From Hypericibacter terrae (lineage in GTDB: Bacteria > Pseudomonadota > Alphaproteobacteria > Dongiales > Dongiaceae): a stretch of 64,000 bases of DNA. Below are positions 51,781 through 61,707 of this stretch, in pieces. Both the position numbers and the translations under genes were made by a program. The stretch is from positions 2,294,001-2,358,000 of the forward strand of contig NZ_CP042906.1 in assembly GCF_008728855.1 (NCBI RefSeq). The letters run 5' to 3'. The notes under the pieces were generated by a model. The model was not told the DNA's origin, ran no database searches, and saw nothing but the letters and a program-made list of their open reading frames with translations. Within the stretch, counting starts at the first letter, position 1, and the number at the start of each line of letters is the position of its first letter.

Positions 51781-52901
51781 CGCTCGAGGTCGATGTCGCG
51801 CTGTCGCGCCCCGCATTCGCGCTGGCGGCGTCCTTCCGCACCGGCCCGGGCGTCACTGCGCTCTTCGGGCAGTCGGGATCGGGCAAGACCACGCTGGTCA
51901 ATATGGTCGCCGGCCTGGTGAAGCCTGACCGGGGCAGGATCCTGGTGGATGGCCGTGCGCTCTACGACAGCGACGCGCGCATCGATCTGCCGAGCCATCG
52001 CCGGCGCGTCGGCTATGTGTTCCAGGAGAGCCGGCTCTTCCCCCATCTGACGGTGCGCCAGAACCTGCTCTACGGCTCCTGGTTCCGGGGCCGGCGGTTC
52101 CGGTTGGGCTCGGTCGACCAGATCGTGGAGCTCCTCGGCATCGGCGACCTGATGAGCCGGCGGCCCTCATCCTTGTCGGGCGGCGAGAAGCAGCGCGTTG
52201 CGATCGGTCGCGCCATCCTCTCGGATCCGGCGATCCTCCTGATGGATGAGCCGCTGGCCTCGCTTGACGACGCGCGCAAGGGCGAAATCCTTCCCTATCT
52301 CGAGCGTCTGCGCGACGGGCTCGACCTCCCGATCCTCTATGTCAGCCACGCGCTGCCCGAGGTGGTGCGACTCGCCACCACCATGATCCTGCTCTCCGCC
52401 GGCAAGGTCGTCGCGAGCGGGCCGGTCGAGGAGGTGATGGGCCGTTCCGATCTCTTTACGGCCGCCGGCCGTTACGAAGCGGGCTCGGTGCTGGATGCCC
52501 AGGTCGCCGCGCATGACCAGGAATTCGGCCTGACCGAGCTGGCCACCGCCGGCGGTCCGCTGCGGGTGCCGCGGCTCGACAATCCGGTGGGCAGCCGGTT
52601 GCGGGTGCTGATCCGCGCGCGCGACGTGATGATCGCGACAGAGCGGCCCGGTCACATCAGCGCGCTGAACATCCTCGCCGGCCGGATCGTGGCGCTCCAG
52701 GACGATGGGCGTCCGATCGGCGAAGTTACCATCGCGGTGGGCGAGGGCAGAATCCAGGCGCGGATCACGCGCCGCTCCATGAGCCAGCTCGGCCTGGCGA
52801 CCGGCCGCGAGGTCTTCGCCGTAGTCAAGACCGTCTCCATCGACCATAAGAGCTTCGGCCAGTATCCGGAGCGGTCCGGTCCCGAACGGCAAGAGATCTG
52901 A
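51777..52901 (+). CDS. modC: Molybdate ABC transporter ATPase ModC
   Basis: The 374-residue protein starts at a GTG and has Walker A GQSGSGKTTLV, signature LSGGEKQRVAIGRAI and Walker B ILLMDEPLASL, then a C-terminal molybdate/TOBE-like domain (SALNILAGRIVALQDDGRPI, ITRRSMSQLGL) of the ModC type. It energises ModB. The gene stops 16 nt before the convergent modE stop. Confidence 0.94.
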   Translation: MTLEVDVALSRPAFALAASFRTGPGVTALFGQSGSGKTTLVNMVAGLVKPDRGRILVDGRALYDSDARIDLPSHRRRVGYVFQESRLFPHLTVRQNLLYGSWFRGRRFRLGSVDQIVELLGIGDLMSRRPSSLSGGEKQRVAIGRAILSDPAILLMDEPLASLDDARKGEILPYLERLRDGLDLPILYVSHALPEVVRLATTMILLSAGKVVASGPVEEVMGRSDLFTAAGRYEAGSVLDAQVAAHDQEFGLTELATAGGPLRVPRLDNPVGSRLRVLIRARDVMIATERPGHISALNILAGRIVALQDDGRPIGEVTIAVGEGRIQARITRRSMSQLGLATGREVFAVVKTVSIDHKSFGQYPERSGPERQEI

Positions 52902-52916
52902 CGTCCCGGGCGGCCG

Positions 52917-53345
52917 TCAGCCGCGCGCCGCGCGCTTGCGCAACTGCGGGCGGAGGTCGGCGAACTGGGTGTGGAAGTTGCGAAGCGACGCTTCTTCGAG
53001 CGCGCGATAGGCCCGGATCAGCTCCAGCCCGATGTCGCTCAGCAGCGCACCCCCGCCGGTCTTGCCGCCCTTGGTCGTGACCACGGGGGGCTTGGTGAAG
53101 GTCGAGTTCATCTCGTCGACCAGCTCCCAGGCGCGCTTATAGCTCATCCCCATGGCCCGCGCGGCGGCGGAGATCGACCCTTCGGTGCGGACGTTCTCGA
53201 GCAGCGCGATCTTGCCGGGCCCGATCATCAGGCCCGGCGCCAGGGTGAGCCGGATGGCCAGCTCATGCTTGGATTTCAAGCTGGACAGCGGTTCCGAGAC
53301 GGGTCCCTTGGAAGCGGACCGATGGCGGGCCGGTGCAGTGGTCAA
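52917..53345 (-). CDS. modE: Molybdate-responsive regulator ModE (DNA-binding part only)
   Basis: The 142-residue protein has the ModE N-terminal winged helix: ISAAARAMGMSYKRAWELVD and a following wing with GGKTGGGALLSDIGLELI. It lacks the C-terminal molybdate-binding TOBE pair of full ModE. Short ModE-like forms occur in proteobacteria. No ATG fits; TTG at 53343-53345 after AGGGGG is the best start. It is convergent with modABC, which it probably controls. Confidence 0.82.
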   Translation of the reverse strand: MTTAPARHRSASKGPVSEPLSSLKSKHELAIRLTLAPGLMIGPGKIALLENVRTEGSISAAARAMGMSYKRAWELVDEMNSTFTKPPVVTTKGGKTGGGALLSDIGLELIRAYRALEEASLRNFHTQFADLRPQLRKRAARG

Positions 53346-53632
53346 GATAATCCCCCTGTTGGCCGGAAGGGTCGCCTCCCGGCACCCGCCCGGTCTGTCC
53401 GCCAAGCTTAAGGGAGCGGGGGCTTCCTGACCAAGCGGCCATCCGGGCCTTCCGTTCCCCGGCGGAGGCTTATCCCAAGGTCCTCGAGGTCGCCATCGAA
53501 ATCCGCGCCCGTCATTGGAAGAAGGCCGAAAACGCTGGCTTTTCCGGGCATTTAAGCCTCTGGTTTCATCCTTCATCAACCATTCTCGGGCAGGCTTCAA
53601 TTGCCCCTTTCCGTCTGGAACCGCGAGCACCT

Positions 53633-55324
53633 GTGACGTCGCAGACGATTCGCTACATGGCCTTCGCCTTCGCCGCGGCCGATCTTCTGATCGAGCTGGA
53701 TGGGGAGGGCCGCGTCTCGTTCGCCATCGGGGCCGCCAACATTTTCTTCGACGAGGACGAGAAGACGCTCGAGGGTCGCCTCTGGCGCGATCTGGTGGCC
53801 GAGGATGATTCGCCGCTGGTCGAGGCGCTGGTCGAAGCCCTCGATGTCGGCGGCCGCTACGGGCCGGTGATGATCCGCCTGCGTGGCCGCCGGCCCGAGG
53901 TGAACCGTCGCGTGCTGTTCAATGCCTGCCGCCTGCCGCAGCAGCCCGATCGCATCGCCTGCGCGATCTCGCAGCTCACGGCCAGCGCATTCTCCTCGAT
54001 CAAGACGCCCGAGGCCACCGGGCCCGGCGGATTGCTGGGCAAGGATGCGTTGAGCGACCGGACTGCGGAGATCGTGGCCGCCTCGAAGGCGCTCGATCTG
54101 CGTCTCGCTTTGACGTTCCTCGAATTGCCGGGCCTGACCCGCCTCAAAGGCAGCCTCGACCACCAGAGTGCGCGCAGCCTGATGCAGCGGATCGGTGCCG
54201 CCCTGCGCGCCGGGTCGCTGGACGGTCAGACCGCCGGTCAGTTCGCGGATGAGCAGTTCGGCTATCTGCACGAAGCCAACAAGCCCACCCATGCGGTGGT
54301 CCACGCCATCGAGAAGCTGACCAAGGACGCCGACCATGAGGGGCAGGGTATCGTCCCGCTGACCCGGAACGTCGAGATGACGGCAGGCGAGCTCAGCCCC
54401 GAGGGCATCATGCGCGCGGTCAAATACAGCATCGACAAGCTGACGGAAGGCGGCAGCGACGCCGCGATCGACGGCGGCCTGGCGGCGACGTTCGACGCGC
54501 TGGTGAATGCCACCATGGAGCGGATCGACGCCTTCGGTCGCATGGTCAAGCATGACGACTTCAAGATCGTCTATCAGCCGATCGTGGCGCTCTCCGACAA
54601 GTCGCTGCATCACTTCGAGGTGCTGAGCCGGTTCGAGGCCGAGACCTCGCCCTATGAGGCGATCCGCTTCGCCGAAGAGACGGGCCTGGTCGAGGATTTC
54701 GACATCGCCGTGCTGATGAAGGTCTGCGCCATGCTGGAGGCGGCCGAGACCGATCCCCGCCTGATCGTCGCCGTCAATATCTCCGGCCGGTCGCTGGGAA
54801 GCGATCTCTTCGCCGGCCTGGTGCAGCGCGAGCTCGCCCAGCATCCGAAGCTTGCCCGCCGCCTGGCGCTGGAGATCACCGAAAGCGCCGAGATCAAGGA
54901 TCTCTCGCGGCTCGATGCCATCGTCCAGCGAATCCGCCAGCGCGGCTTCGAGGTCTGCCTCGACGATTTCGGCGCCGGCTCGGCGTCGTTCCAATATCTG
55001 CGCGCCCTCAAGGTCGATTGGGTCAAGATCGACGGGCTTTATATCCGGCGCGTGCTGAAGGACAGCCGCGATCGCGCCATGATCGAGAGCCTGGTCGATC
55101 TTTGCAAGAAGCTCGGCGTGCGCACCGTGGCCGAGCAGATCGAGAACCCCGACGAGGCGGCGGCACTCCGCAAGATCGGCGTGGAGCTGGGCCAGGGCTG
55201 GCTGTTCGGAAAGCCGACCGATCGTCCGACCTACAAGCCGCCGCTGGGTCTTCCGGCGGTCGAGACGCCCACCGCGCCGCGTGTCCGTGCGCGGCGCGGC
55301 GGCTTTCGCGAAACCTGGGGCTGA
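53633..55324 (+). CDS. PAS, degenerate GGDEF and EAL-domain protein
   Basis: The 563-residue protein starts at a GTG. It has a PAS-like N-terminus (about 1-120), a GGDEF-like middle (about 135-215) whose catalytic loop is changed to ADEQF and is therefore probably inactive, and a C-terminal EAL domain (about 305-535). The EAL residues are kept: E329 (HFEVLSRF), N382, E414, DDFGAGS (D444, D445), K465, E501 and Q521, so c-di-GMP hydrolysis is expected. It is upstream of a hybrid kinase, 206 nt away. Confidence 0.85.
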   Translation: MTSQTIRYMAFAFAAADLLIELDGEGRVSFAIGAANIFFDEDEKTLEGRLWRDLVAEDDSPLVEALVEALDVGGRYGPVMIRLRGRRPEVNRRVLFNACRLPQQPDRIACAISQLTASAFSSIKTPEATGPGGLLGKDALSDRTAEIVAASKALDLRLALTFLELPGLTRLKGSLDHQSARSLMQRIGAALRAGSLDGQTAGQFADEQFGYLHEANKPTHAVVHAIEKLTKDADHEGQGIVPLTRNVEMTAGELSPEGIMRAVKYSIDKLTEGGSDAAIDGGLAATFDALVNATMERIDAFGRMVKHDDFKIVYQPIVALSDKSLHHFEVLSRFEAETSPYEAIRFAEETGLVEDFDIAVLMKVCAMLEAAETDPRLIVAVNISGRSLGSDLFAGLVQRELAQHPKLARRLALEITESAEIKDLSRLDAIVQRIRQRGFEVCLDDFGAGSASFQYLRALKVDWVKIDGLYIRRVLKDSRDRAMIESLVDLCKKLGVRTVAEQIENPDEAAALRKIGVELGQGWLFGKPTDRPTYKPPLGLPAVETPTAPRVRARRGGFRETWG

Positions 55325-55530
55325 CCTTCGCGGTCGGCGGGCTGCGCGGATTTTCCATCGATGTTGCCAAGACGGAGGCCGGCCCGCGCCGAAGCGGCCG
55401 GGACGCGGGTTGACCGGGCGGCGGATCGAGCCGACCATGGCACGAGGGCCGGGTTTGGGCTTCGGCAGGCGACGCCTCGGGCGGCATCGCGGCGGAAGCG
55501 GATCGGCATGTCCGTTCGTGAGGACAGGCG

Positions 55531-58113
55531 ATGAAAGCTCCTCCCGGCACCCGGCTCGGCCGTTGGATGCCGATCATGCTGACGGTGTTTCTGGGCCTGC
55601 TGGCATCGGCGGCAGGGGCCTACCTGTTCTATGACGGGGAGGGCGAGCGGCTCCATCTGGCGCTCGATTATCGCGCGGAATGGCGCGCCAAGGATCTGGA
55701 ATCGAAATTGCGGGCGGTCGGATCGCCGGTCGGAGCCTTTGCGACCTTTCTCGCGACCGAGCGTTCCGACGGCAAGCCGCTGGATGGCGCCATCTTCGCG
55801 CGCTGGGCGAGCATTCGCGGCAACTACATCGACAACAAGCCCCGCGCCTATTACTGGTGGCCTTATCTCTCGGCCCAGCCGGGTCCTGTCGAAGCATCCA
55901 CCCCGACCTCGGATCCCGGTTTTCAGACGCCGCTGCGATACATCCCCGGCGACGCATCGGACTCGGACAGGCCGCCGGCGCTCGATGCCGATGCCCAGGC
56001 CGCGATCCGCGAGGTCCTGATCCGCGCCTGGTTCAGCGGCGCTGTCCGCGTTTCCCGTCCCTATCGCGGCGTGGGCTGGCCCGATGAACGGGCCACCGAG
56101 ATTATGTTCGCGGCCCCCGTCTATCGGGGCGGCCGCGTTCCCAGCACGATCGCCGATCGGCAAGCCAACATCGCCGGCGTCGTCGGCGCGTCTTTCTCGT
56201 TGCACGATGTCTTGGAGAACGCGATCAAGGGCACGCCCCGCCTGACCGAGGTGGTCTATATTTCCGAGCAGCCTTGGCCCGCAAACGAGGCACGCCAGTA
56301 TTTTACCCGCTTCGATCCGGCGACCCAGCATTTCATCATGGAGGTCGGCACGGTGCGGCCGAGCGATCTCGATGGCATGGTGATCGCCAAGCGGGTCGAA
56401 GGGCCGGGGGTCAACGCCTATCTGCTGTTCCAGTTCCTTCCGGCCGAGGTGCAATCCAATCGCACGCCGGGTCCCTGGCTGTTCCTTTTCGCCGGCCTGG
56501 TCCTGACCGCGGCGGCGACCAGCTATGTGCGGCGCTCCTTGCGTCGCCGCGACGCCTTGACGGTCGCCGTGAGCGTGAGCGACGCCAGGCTGCGCCGGAC
56601 CCATCGCGAGCTGGAAGCCGTCATTCAATCTTCGCCCGCGGCCATCGTCTGCATCGACAACCGGCATGCGGTCACCGTCTGGAACATGGCGGCGGAGCGG
56701 CTTTTCGGCATCCCGGCGGTCGATGCCGTGGGCAAGCCCTACAGCCCGCCGGCGACGACGCATGACGAGACGGATGCGCCGGATCTGGGGCGCGCCATTG
56801 CCGAAGGCCGAATGATCGACGGCACGGCGAGCCTGGTGACGCATGACCGGCGCCGCCGTGACGTCTCCGTGCGATCGGCGACATTGACCAGCGACGAAGA
56901 CGAACAGCCCGGCGCGGTCTACGTCGTCAGCGATGTGACCGAGGTGATCTTGCTCGAGGATCAGCTTCGTCAGGCGCAGAAGATGGAGGCCGTGGGCCAG
57001 CTGACCGGCGGCGTCGCGCACGACTTCAACAATCTTCTGGCGGTCGTCATCGGCAATCTGGACCTGATCGGCGCCGCGTTCAGCGCCGAGAGCCGGAATG
57101 CGAGATTGCTCGAGGGTGCGCTGCGGGCGGCGTTGCGCGGCGCCGATCTGACCCGCGCGCTCCTGGCCTTCGCGCGGCGTCAGCCGCTGGAGCCGGCACG
57201 GGTCGACGTCAACCAGCTCATCGGCAATGTCTGCGAGTTGCTCGAGCATTCCCTCGGCGAAACGATCGCCGTGGAGAGGGAACTGCAGGCCGATCTATGG
57301 CCGGTCAATATCGATGCCGTGCAGCTTGAAAGCGCGCTCACGAATCTCGCCATCAACGCGCGCGATGCGATGCCGTCGGGCGGGCGCCTGCTGATCCAGA
57401 CCCGCAACACGCGTCTCGACAAGGATTACGCGTCCCGCGAACCGGGGCTTCTGGCGGGCGATTATGTCGTCATCGAGGTGACCGACAGCGGCCATGGCAT
57501 GCCGCCGGACGTGCTGGCCCATGCCGCGGAACCTTTCTTCACGACCAAGAAGGAAGGAAAGGGTACCGGCCTGGGGCTGGCGATGGTCTATGGCTTCGTC
57601 AAGCAATCCTCGGGCCATATGAAGATCTATAGCGAGGTCGGCCGCGGCACCACGATCCGTCTCTACCTGCCGCGCCTGAGCGGAAAATTCAGGGAGACCG
57701 GCGTTTCCGCGCCGCCGCCCTCGGCGGTCCAGGTTCACGAGACGGTGCTGGTCGTCGAGGACAATCTCGAGTTGCGCCGCCTCGTGGTCAGCCAGCTTCG
57801 CGATCTCGGCTACCGGGTTATCGAGGCCGCCGACGGCGCCCAGGCTCTCGAGATCGCCAACGGCCCGGAAAAGATCGATCTGGTCTTCTCGGATGTGGTG
57901 ATGAGCGGCCATGTCAGCGGCCTCGATCTGGTGCGGGAGTTCCGCCGCCGCCGCCCGGGCGCGAAGCTCCTGCTCACCTCCGGATTCCCCGGCGCCATGA
58001 GCGCCAAGGAACGCGAGCTCGAGCCCGGTTTCGTCGTGCCGATTCTCACCAAACCCTACCGTCGCGAGGAGCTGGCCCGGCAATTGCGCGCCGTCCTGGA
58101 TCAAGCGGGCTGA
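55531..58113 (+). CDS. Hybrid histidine kinase with CHASE and PAS domains
   Basis: The 860-residue protein has a first membrane helix (about 10-30), an extracellular CHASE domain to about residue 300, a second helix at [18 protein letters not shown], a PAS domain (about 365-475), a HisKA with H497 in GGVAHDFNN, an ATPase ([13 protein letters not shown]) and a C-terminal receiver with D788 in VFSDVVMSG and Lys in [10 protein letters not shown]. No output domain or partner regulator is encoded nearby. CHASE domains sense small extracellular ligands. It directly precedes the microcompartment locus, so it may sense that pathway's substrate; that link is inferred. Confidence 0.88.
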   Translation: MKAPPGTRLGRWMPIMLTVFLGLLASAAGAYLFYDGEGERLHLALDYRAEWRAKDLESKLRAVGSPVGAFATFLATERSDGKPLDGAIFARWASIRGNYIDNKPRAYYWWPYLSAQPGPVEASTPTSDPGFQTPLRYIPGDASDSDRPPALDADAQAAIREVLIRAWFSGAVRVSRPYRGVGWPDERATEIMFAAPVYRGGRVPSTIADRQANIAGVVGASFSLHDVLENAIKGTPRLTEVVYISEQPWPANEARQYFTRFDPATQHFIMEVGTVRPSDLDGMVIAKRVEGPGVNAYLLFQFLPAEVQSNRTPGPWLFLFAGLVLTAAATSYVRRSLRRRDALTVAVSVSDARLRRTHRELEAVIQSSPAAIVCIDNRHAVTVWNMAAERLFGIPAVDAVGKPYSPPATTHDETDAPDLGRAIAEGRMIDGTASLVTHDRRRRDVSVRSATLTSDEDEQPGAVYVVSDVTEVILLEDQLRQAQKMEAVGQLTGGVAHDFNNLLAVVIGNLDLIGAAFSAESRNARLLEGALRAALRGADLTRALLAFARRQPLEPARVDVNQLIGNVCELLEHSLGETIAVERELQADLWPVNIDAVQLESALTNLAINARDAMPSGGRLLIQTRNTRLDKDYASREPGLLAGDYVVIEVTDSGHGMPPDVLAHAAEPFFTTKKEGKGTGLGLAMVYGFVKQSSGHMKIYSEVGRGTTIRLYLPRLSGKFRETGVSAPPPSAVQVHETVLVVEDNLELRRLVVSQLRDLGYRVIEAADGAQALEIANGPEKIDLVFSDVVMSGHVSGLDLVREFRRRRPGAKLLLTSGFPGAMSAKERELEPGFVVPILTKPYRREELARQLRAVLDQAG

Positions 58114-58181
58114 TCCCGGAGGGCCCCTCCCGTCAGGCGCCGCCGTGGACGCCCTGGGAGCGCCCGGCCCTGCAACCCGCT

Positions 58182-58209
58182 TGTCAAATTGGCGCCATCT
58201 GCGGTCAAG
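58182..58209. promoter_or_regulatory. GTCAA-repeat element before the kinase gene
   Basis: Two GTCAA half-sites (58183 and 58204, 21 bp apart) flank a GC-rich centre. It matches the element at 60283-60311 at 21 of 28 aligned positions with a one-base gap and lies 70 nt before the kinase ATG. Probably a shared regulator site of the microcompartment locus. Confidence 0.5.
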
Positions 58210-58278
58210 TGCCCCTGGCAACCTCCCTCTAAGAGTGGAGGCAGACGGCTCTGCCGGACGACGGCCGGGGGATCGGGC

Positions 58279-59286
58279 ATGGCGACGACGGAAGTGCTGC
58301 CGGCGACGGAGCTGCTGGCACGGATCGGACGAATGGTGGAACGATCGCTCCCGCTCTGGGGGCTTTCGCCCTCCGCCCGCGCGACCATGATCAATCATTC
58401 CGAGAATGTGACCTACCGGGTCGACGACCCGGCCAGCGGCGGGCGGTCGATCCTGCGGGTCCACCGCGTCGGCTACCACAGTCAGGACGCGATCCGGTCC
58501 GAACTGCAATGGATGGAGGCGTTGCGCCGCGAGGCGGGGGTGGAGACGCCCGAGACCATCCCGGCCAAGGATGGCTCGATCATCCAGATCTTGCGCAGCC
58601 CCGAGCTGGACCATCCGCGCCACGCCGTGATGTTTACCTTCCTCGACGGCAAGGAGCCGGCCGAGGATGAGCTGCTGGGCCCGTTCGAGCGGTTGGGCGA
58701 GGTCTCGGCCCGGATGCACCGCCATGCCGCCGGCTGGGCGCTTCCGCCGGGCTTCACCCGCCATGTCTGGGATTTCGAGACCGCCTTCGGCGCCAACCCG
58801 ACCTGGGGCCGCTGGCAGGACAGTTTCGGCGTGGACAAGCCGACCCTGGAGATCCTGGGTCGGATGGAAAAGACCATCGGGCGGCGCCTCGAGCGCTTCG
58901 GCAAATCGCGCGAGCGCTTCGGGCTTTGTCACGCCGACATCCGTCTGGCCAATCTTCTGATCGACGGGACCCGCACCAAGGTCATCGATTTCGACGATTG
59001 CGGCATCAGCTGGTATCTCTACGACCTCGGCACGGCGTTGAGCTTCATCGAGCATCGTCCGGACGTGCCCGACCTGGTTCAGTCCTGGCTCAGGGGATAC
59101 AGCAAGGTGATCCGGCTCTCGCGCGAGGAGGAGGCCGAGATTCCGACCTTCATCATGTTCCGCCGCCTGCTGCTGGTGGCCTGGATCGGATCGCATGCCG
59201 AGACCGACCTCGCCAAGAGCCTGGGCGCACCCTATACGCAGGGAAGTTGCCGCCTGGCGGAGCGATATCTCAGCCGTTTCGCCTGA
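58279..59286 (+). CDS. Aminoglycoside-phosphotransferase-fold kinase of the microcompartment pathway
   Basis: The 335-residue protein has the APH/choline-kinase-like catalytic core: HADIRLANLL (H218, D220) and a metal-binding VIDFDDCG (D237). Known members phosphorylate small hydroxyls. In the RMM-type locus a kinase of this family phosphorylates 1-amino-2-propanol, giving the substrate of the aminotransferase-like phospholyase. Start ATG 58279 is taken inside a longer open frame because an upstream GTCAA element and the conserved start fit. It precedes the SDR gene by 46 nt. Confidence 0.8.
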   Translation: MATTEVLPATELLARIGRMVERSLPLWGLSPSARATMINHSENVTYRVDDPASGGRSILRVHRVGYHSQDAIRSELQWMEALRREAGVETPETIPAKDGSIIQILRSPELDHPRHAVMFTFLDGKEPAEDELLGPFERLGEVSARMHRHAAGWALPPGFTRHVWDFETAFGANPTWGRWQDSFGVDKPTLEILGRMEKTIGRRLERFGKSRERFGLCHADIRLANLLIDGTRTKVIDFDDCGISWYLYDLGTALSFIEHRPDVPDLVQSWLRGYSKVIRLSREEEAEIPTFIMFRRLLLVAWIGSHAETDLAKSLGAPYTQGSCRLAERYLSRFA

Positions 59287-59332
59287 CACCGAAATCGATC
59301 GCAGGGACGAACCCTGCGGGCCATGGGAGGAA

Positions 59333-60127
59333 ATGAACATGCTGACTTCGATCGCAGGACGTTCCGTCGTCGTTACCGGCGCCAGCAAGGGCATCGGCAA
59401 GGGCATCGCCCGCGTCTTCGCCAGCAAGGGCGGCAAGGTGCTGGTGGTTTCGCGCCACCTGGCCGAGGCGGAGAAGGCCGCCGACGAGATCAAGCGTGCC
59501 GGCGGTACGGCAGCGGCCTTCGCCGGCGACGTCTCCAAGCCCGCCGACATGGAGAAGATGGCCGAGGCCGCTCTCTCGCGTCATGGCGGGATCGACATCC
59601 TCTGCACCAATGCCGGGATCTTTCCGGCCGCCAAGATCAAGGACATGACAGCCGAGGATTTCGACAATGTGATCGGCGTCAATCTCAAAGGCACCTTCCT
59701 CGCGATCAAGGCCTGCCTGCCGGCGATGAAGCGCAAGGGGCAGGGCCGGATCGTGATCACCTCCTCGATCACCGGCCCGATCACGGGCTATCCCGGCTGG
59801 ACCCACTACGGCGCCTCGAAGGCGGGTCAGCTCGGCTTCATGCGCACGGCCGCGATTGAACTGGCACCCTTGAAGATCACGGTCAATGCGGTGTTGCCGG
59901 GCAATATCCGGACCGAGGGGTTGGACAGCATGGGGCCGGAATACGCGAAGAAGATGAGCGATTCGGTGCCACAGGGCCGATTGGGCTCGGTCGAGGACAT
60001 CGCCTACGCGGCGCTCTTCCTCGCCTCCGACGAAGCCGCTTATATCACAGGGCAGACCATCATCATCGATGGCGGGCAGATCCTTCCGGAATCCCTGATG
60101 GCGCTGGAGGAAATGGCCGTTTCCTGA
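59333..60127 (+). CDS. SDR, probable 1-amino-2-propanol/aminoacetone dehydrogenase
   Basis: The 264-residue protein has VVVTGASKGIG (GASKGIG at 16-22), TNAG, SS at 144-145, Y159 and K163 (HYGASKAG), and a C-terminal IDGGQILPESL. Start ATG 59333 follows GGAGG. In the RMM-type microcompartment an SDR reduces aminoacetone to 1-amino-2-propanol; that assignment is by context and is not proven by sequence alone. The gene is the second of the locus. Confidence 0.75.
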   Translation: MNMLTSIAGRSVVVTGASKGIGKGIARVFASKGGKVLVVSRHLAEAEKAADEIKRAGGTAAAFAGDVSKPADMEKMAEAALSRHGGIDILCTNAGIFPAAKIKDMTAEDFDNVIGVNLKGTFLAIKACLPAMKRKGQGRIVITSSITGPITGYPGWTHYGASKAGQLGFMRTAAIELAPLKITVNAVLPGNIRTEGLDSMGPEYAKKMSDSVPQGRLGSVEDIAYAALFLASDEAAYITGQTIIIDGGQILPESLMALEEMAVS

Positions 60128-60282
60128 GAGATCGGTTGAGCGTCGGCGGCGGCCGCGCTCGGCCCAGGGGCTCCGCGCCGGATCTTCGGATTCGGCCGGG
60201 GCCCTTTTCATTGCCGCTCGATGACGGTCCCGCGCAAAAGCGTTTGATAGCAATCTAACAAAATTGGCAGCGTCGCAGCCGC

Positions 60283-60311
60283 TGTCAAAAGCGGCACCGG
60301 TTGCTGTCAAG
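60283..60311. promoter_or_regulatory. GTCAA-repeat element before the phospholyase gene
   Basis: GTCAA half-sites at 60284 and 60306 (22 bp apart); the first lies inside an inverted repeat GCCGCT/AGCGGC. It lies 104 nt before the ATG in a 287-nt gap, so a second promoter of the locus is likely. Compare 58182-58209. Confidence 0.5.
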
Positions 60312-60414
60312 CCGCCGCGAACCGATGCGGCGCATCTTGCCTCCCACCCGTCGCCGGCGATTCCGACGCTTCCGGTCCTGCCGGCGGGGAAGAGTCCCCG
60401 AGGGAGCGCGCGCG

Positions 60415-61707
60415 ATGTACGACTACGGCTTCTTCTCCTACGACTCCAAGGAAGAGTTCATCGAGAAATCGAAGAGCTTCTGGAATCCGGGAAAGACCCA
60501 GTCCTGGCAGGATTTCGGCGTCGATCTCGTGATCGATCGCCGTGAGGAATATTTCCTCTGGGACATGAGCGGCAAGCGGCTGATCGACGTTCACCTGAAC
60601 GGCGGCACCTACAGCCTCGGCCATCGCAATCCCGAGCTCATCGCCACCATCGAGCTGGCGATGAAGCATTTCGACATGGGCAACCATCATTTCCCGAGCC
60701 TGGCGCGCACGGCGCTGGCCGAGGCGCTGCTCAAGACCTGCGCGCCCAACATGCAGTATGTGATCTATGGCAGCGGCGGCGGCGAGGCGATCGACATCGC
60801 CATCAAGTCGGCGCGCCATGCCAAGCAGCGCCGCAAGATCGTCTCGGTCATCAAGGCCTATCACGGCCATACCGGCCTCGCCGTCTGTGCCGGCGACCAG
60901 CGCTTCTCCGAGCTGTTCCTGTCCGATCGGCCCGACGAATTCATCCAGGTGCCGTTCAACGATCTGACGGCGATGGAGGATGCGCTGCGCAAGCGCGATG
61001 TCGCCGCCGTCATCATGGAGACGATCCCCGCGACCTACGGCTTCCCGATGCCGAAGGAAGGCTATCTGACGGGCGTCAAGCGCCTCTGCGAGAAATATGA
61101 CGCGCTCTACATCGCCGACGAGGTGCAGACCGGCCTGATGCGCACCGGCGAGATGTGGGGCTGCTACAAATACGGCGTCGAGCCCGACATCCTGGTCACC
61201 GGAAAGGGTATCTGCGGCGGCATGTATCCGATCGGCTGCGTGGTCGTCACCGAGGAGTCCGGCGCCTGGCTGCACAAGGATGGCTTCGGCCATATGTCCA
61301 CCATGGGTGGCGCCGAGCTCGGTTGCATCGTGGCGATCAAGGTGCTCGAGATCTGCAACCGTCCCGAAGTGCGCTCGATGGTGAATTACATCTCCAGCCT
61401 GATCGGGCGGCGGCTCGAGCAGATCAAGGCGATCTATGGCGATTTCTTCGTCGGCATCCGCCAGAACGGCGTGGTGATGGGGCTCGAGTTCGACCATCCC
61501 AAGGGCGCCATGTATGTGATGAAGGCGCTCTACCGGAACGGCGTCTGGGCGATCTTCTCGACCCTCGATCCGCGGGTGCTCCAGTTCAAACCGGGTCTCC
61601 TGCTGACGCGCGATCTGAGCGAGGAGCTGATGGATCGCGTCGAGGTCTCGATCGCGCAGGCCCGGGCCGAGGTTCTCGGCCTCAAGGGCAAGCGGGCGGC
61701 AGCGTGA
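60415..61707 (+). CDS. Class III aminotransferase-like phospholyase
   Basis: The 430-residue protein has the class III PLP fold: GSGGGEAIDIAIKSAR, YHGHTGLAV, DEVQTGLMRTG and the PLP lysine K264 in VTGKGICGG. In the RMM-type locus a member of this family acts as a phospholyase, splitting phosphorylated 1-amino-2-propanol into propanal, ammonia and phosphate; ethanolamine-phosphate lyase is a related activity. A longer frame extends upstream but MYDYGFFSYDSKEEF at 60415 is the natural start. Its stop overlaps the ALDH GTG start. Confidence 0.82.
   Translation: MYDYGFFSYDSKEEFIEKSKSFWNPGKTQSWQDFGVDLVIDRREEYFLWDMSGKRLIDVHLNGGTYSLGHRNPELIATIELAMKHFDMGNHHFPSLARTALAEALLKTCAPNMQYVIYGSGGGEAIDIAIKSARHAKQRRKIVSVIKAYHGHTGLAVCAGDQRFSELFLSDRPDEFIQVPFNDLTAMEDALRKRDVAAVIMETIPATYGFPMPKEGYLTGVKRLCEKYDALYIADEVQTGLMRTGEMWGCYKYGVEPDILVTGKGICGGMYPIGCVVVTEESGAWLHKDGFGHMSTMGGAELGCIVAIKVLEICNRPEVRSMVNYISSLIGRRLEQIKAIYGDFFVGIRQNGVVMGLEFDHPKGAMYVMKALYRNGVWAIFSTLDPRVLQFKPGLLLTRDLSEELMDRVEVSIAQARAEVLGLKGKRAAA

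Noticed and set aside
60293-60305. Sigma-54-like GGCAC...TTGCT before the phospholyase gene
   Set aside because: The GG to GC spacing is 8 bases where sigma-54 promoters need 10; the same 8-base spacing in the other element argues for a regulator motif instead.
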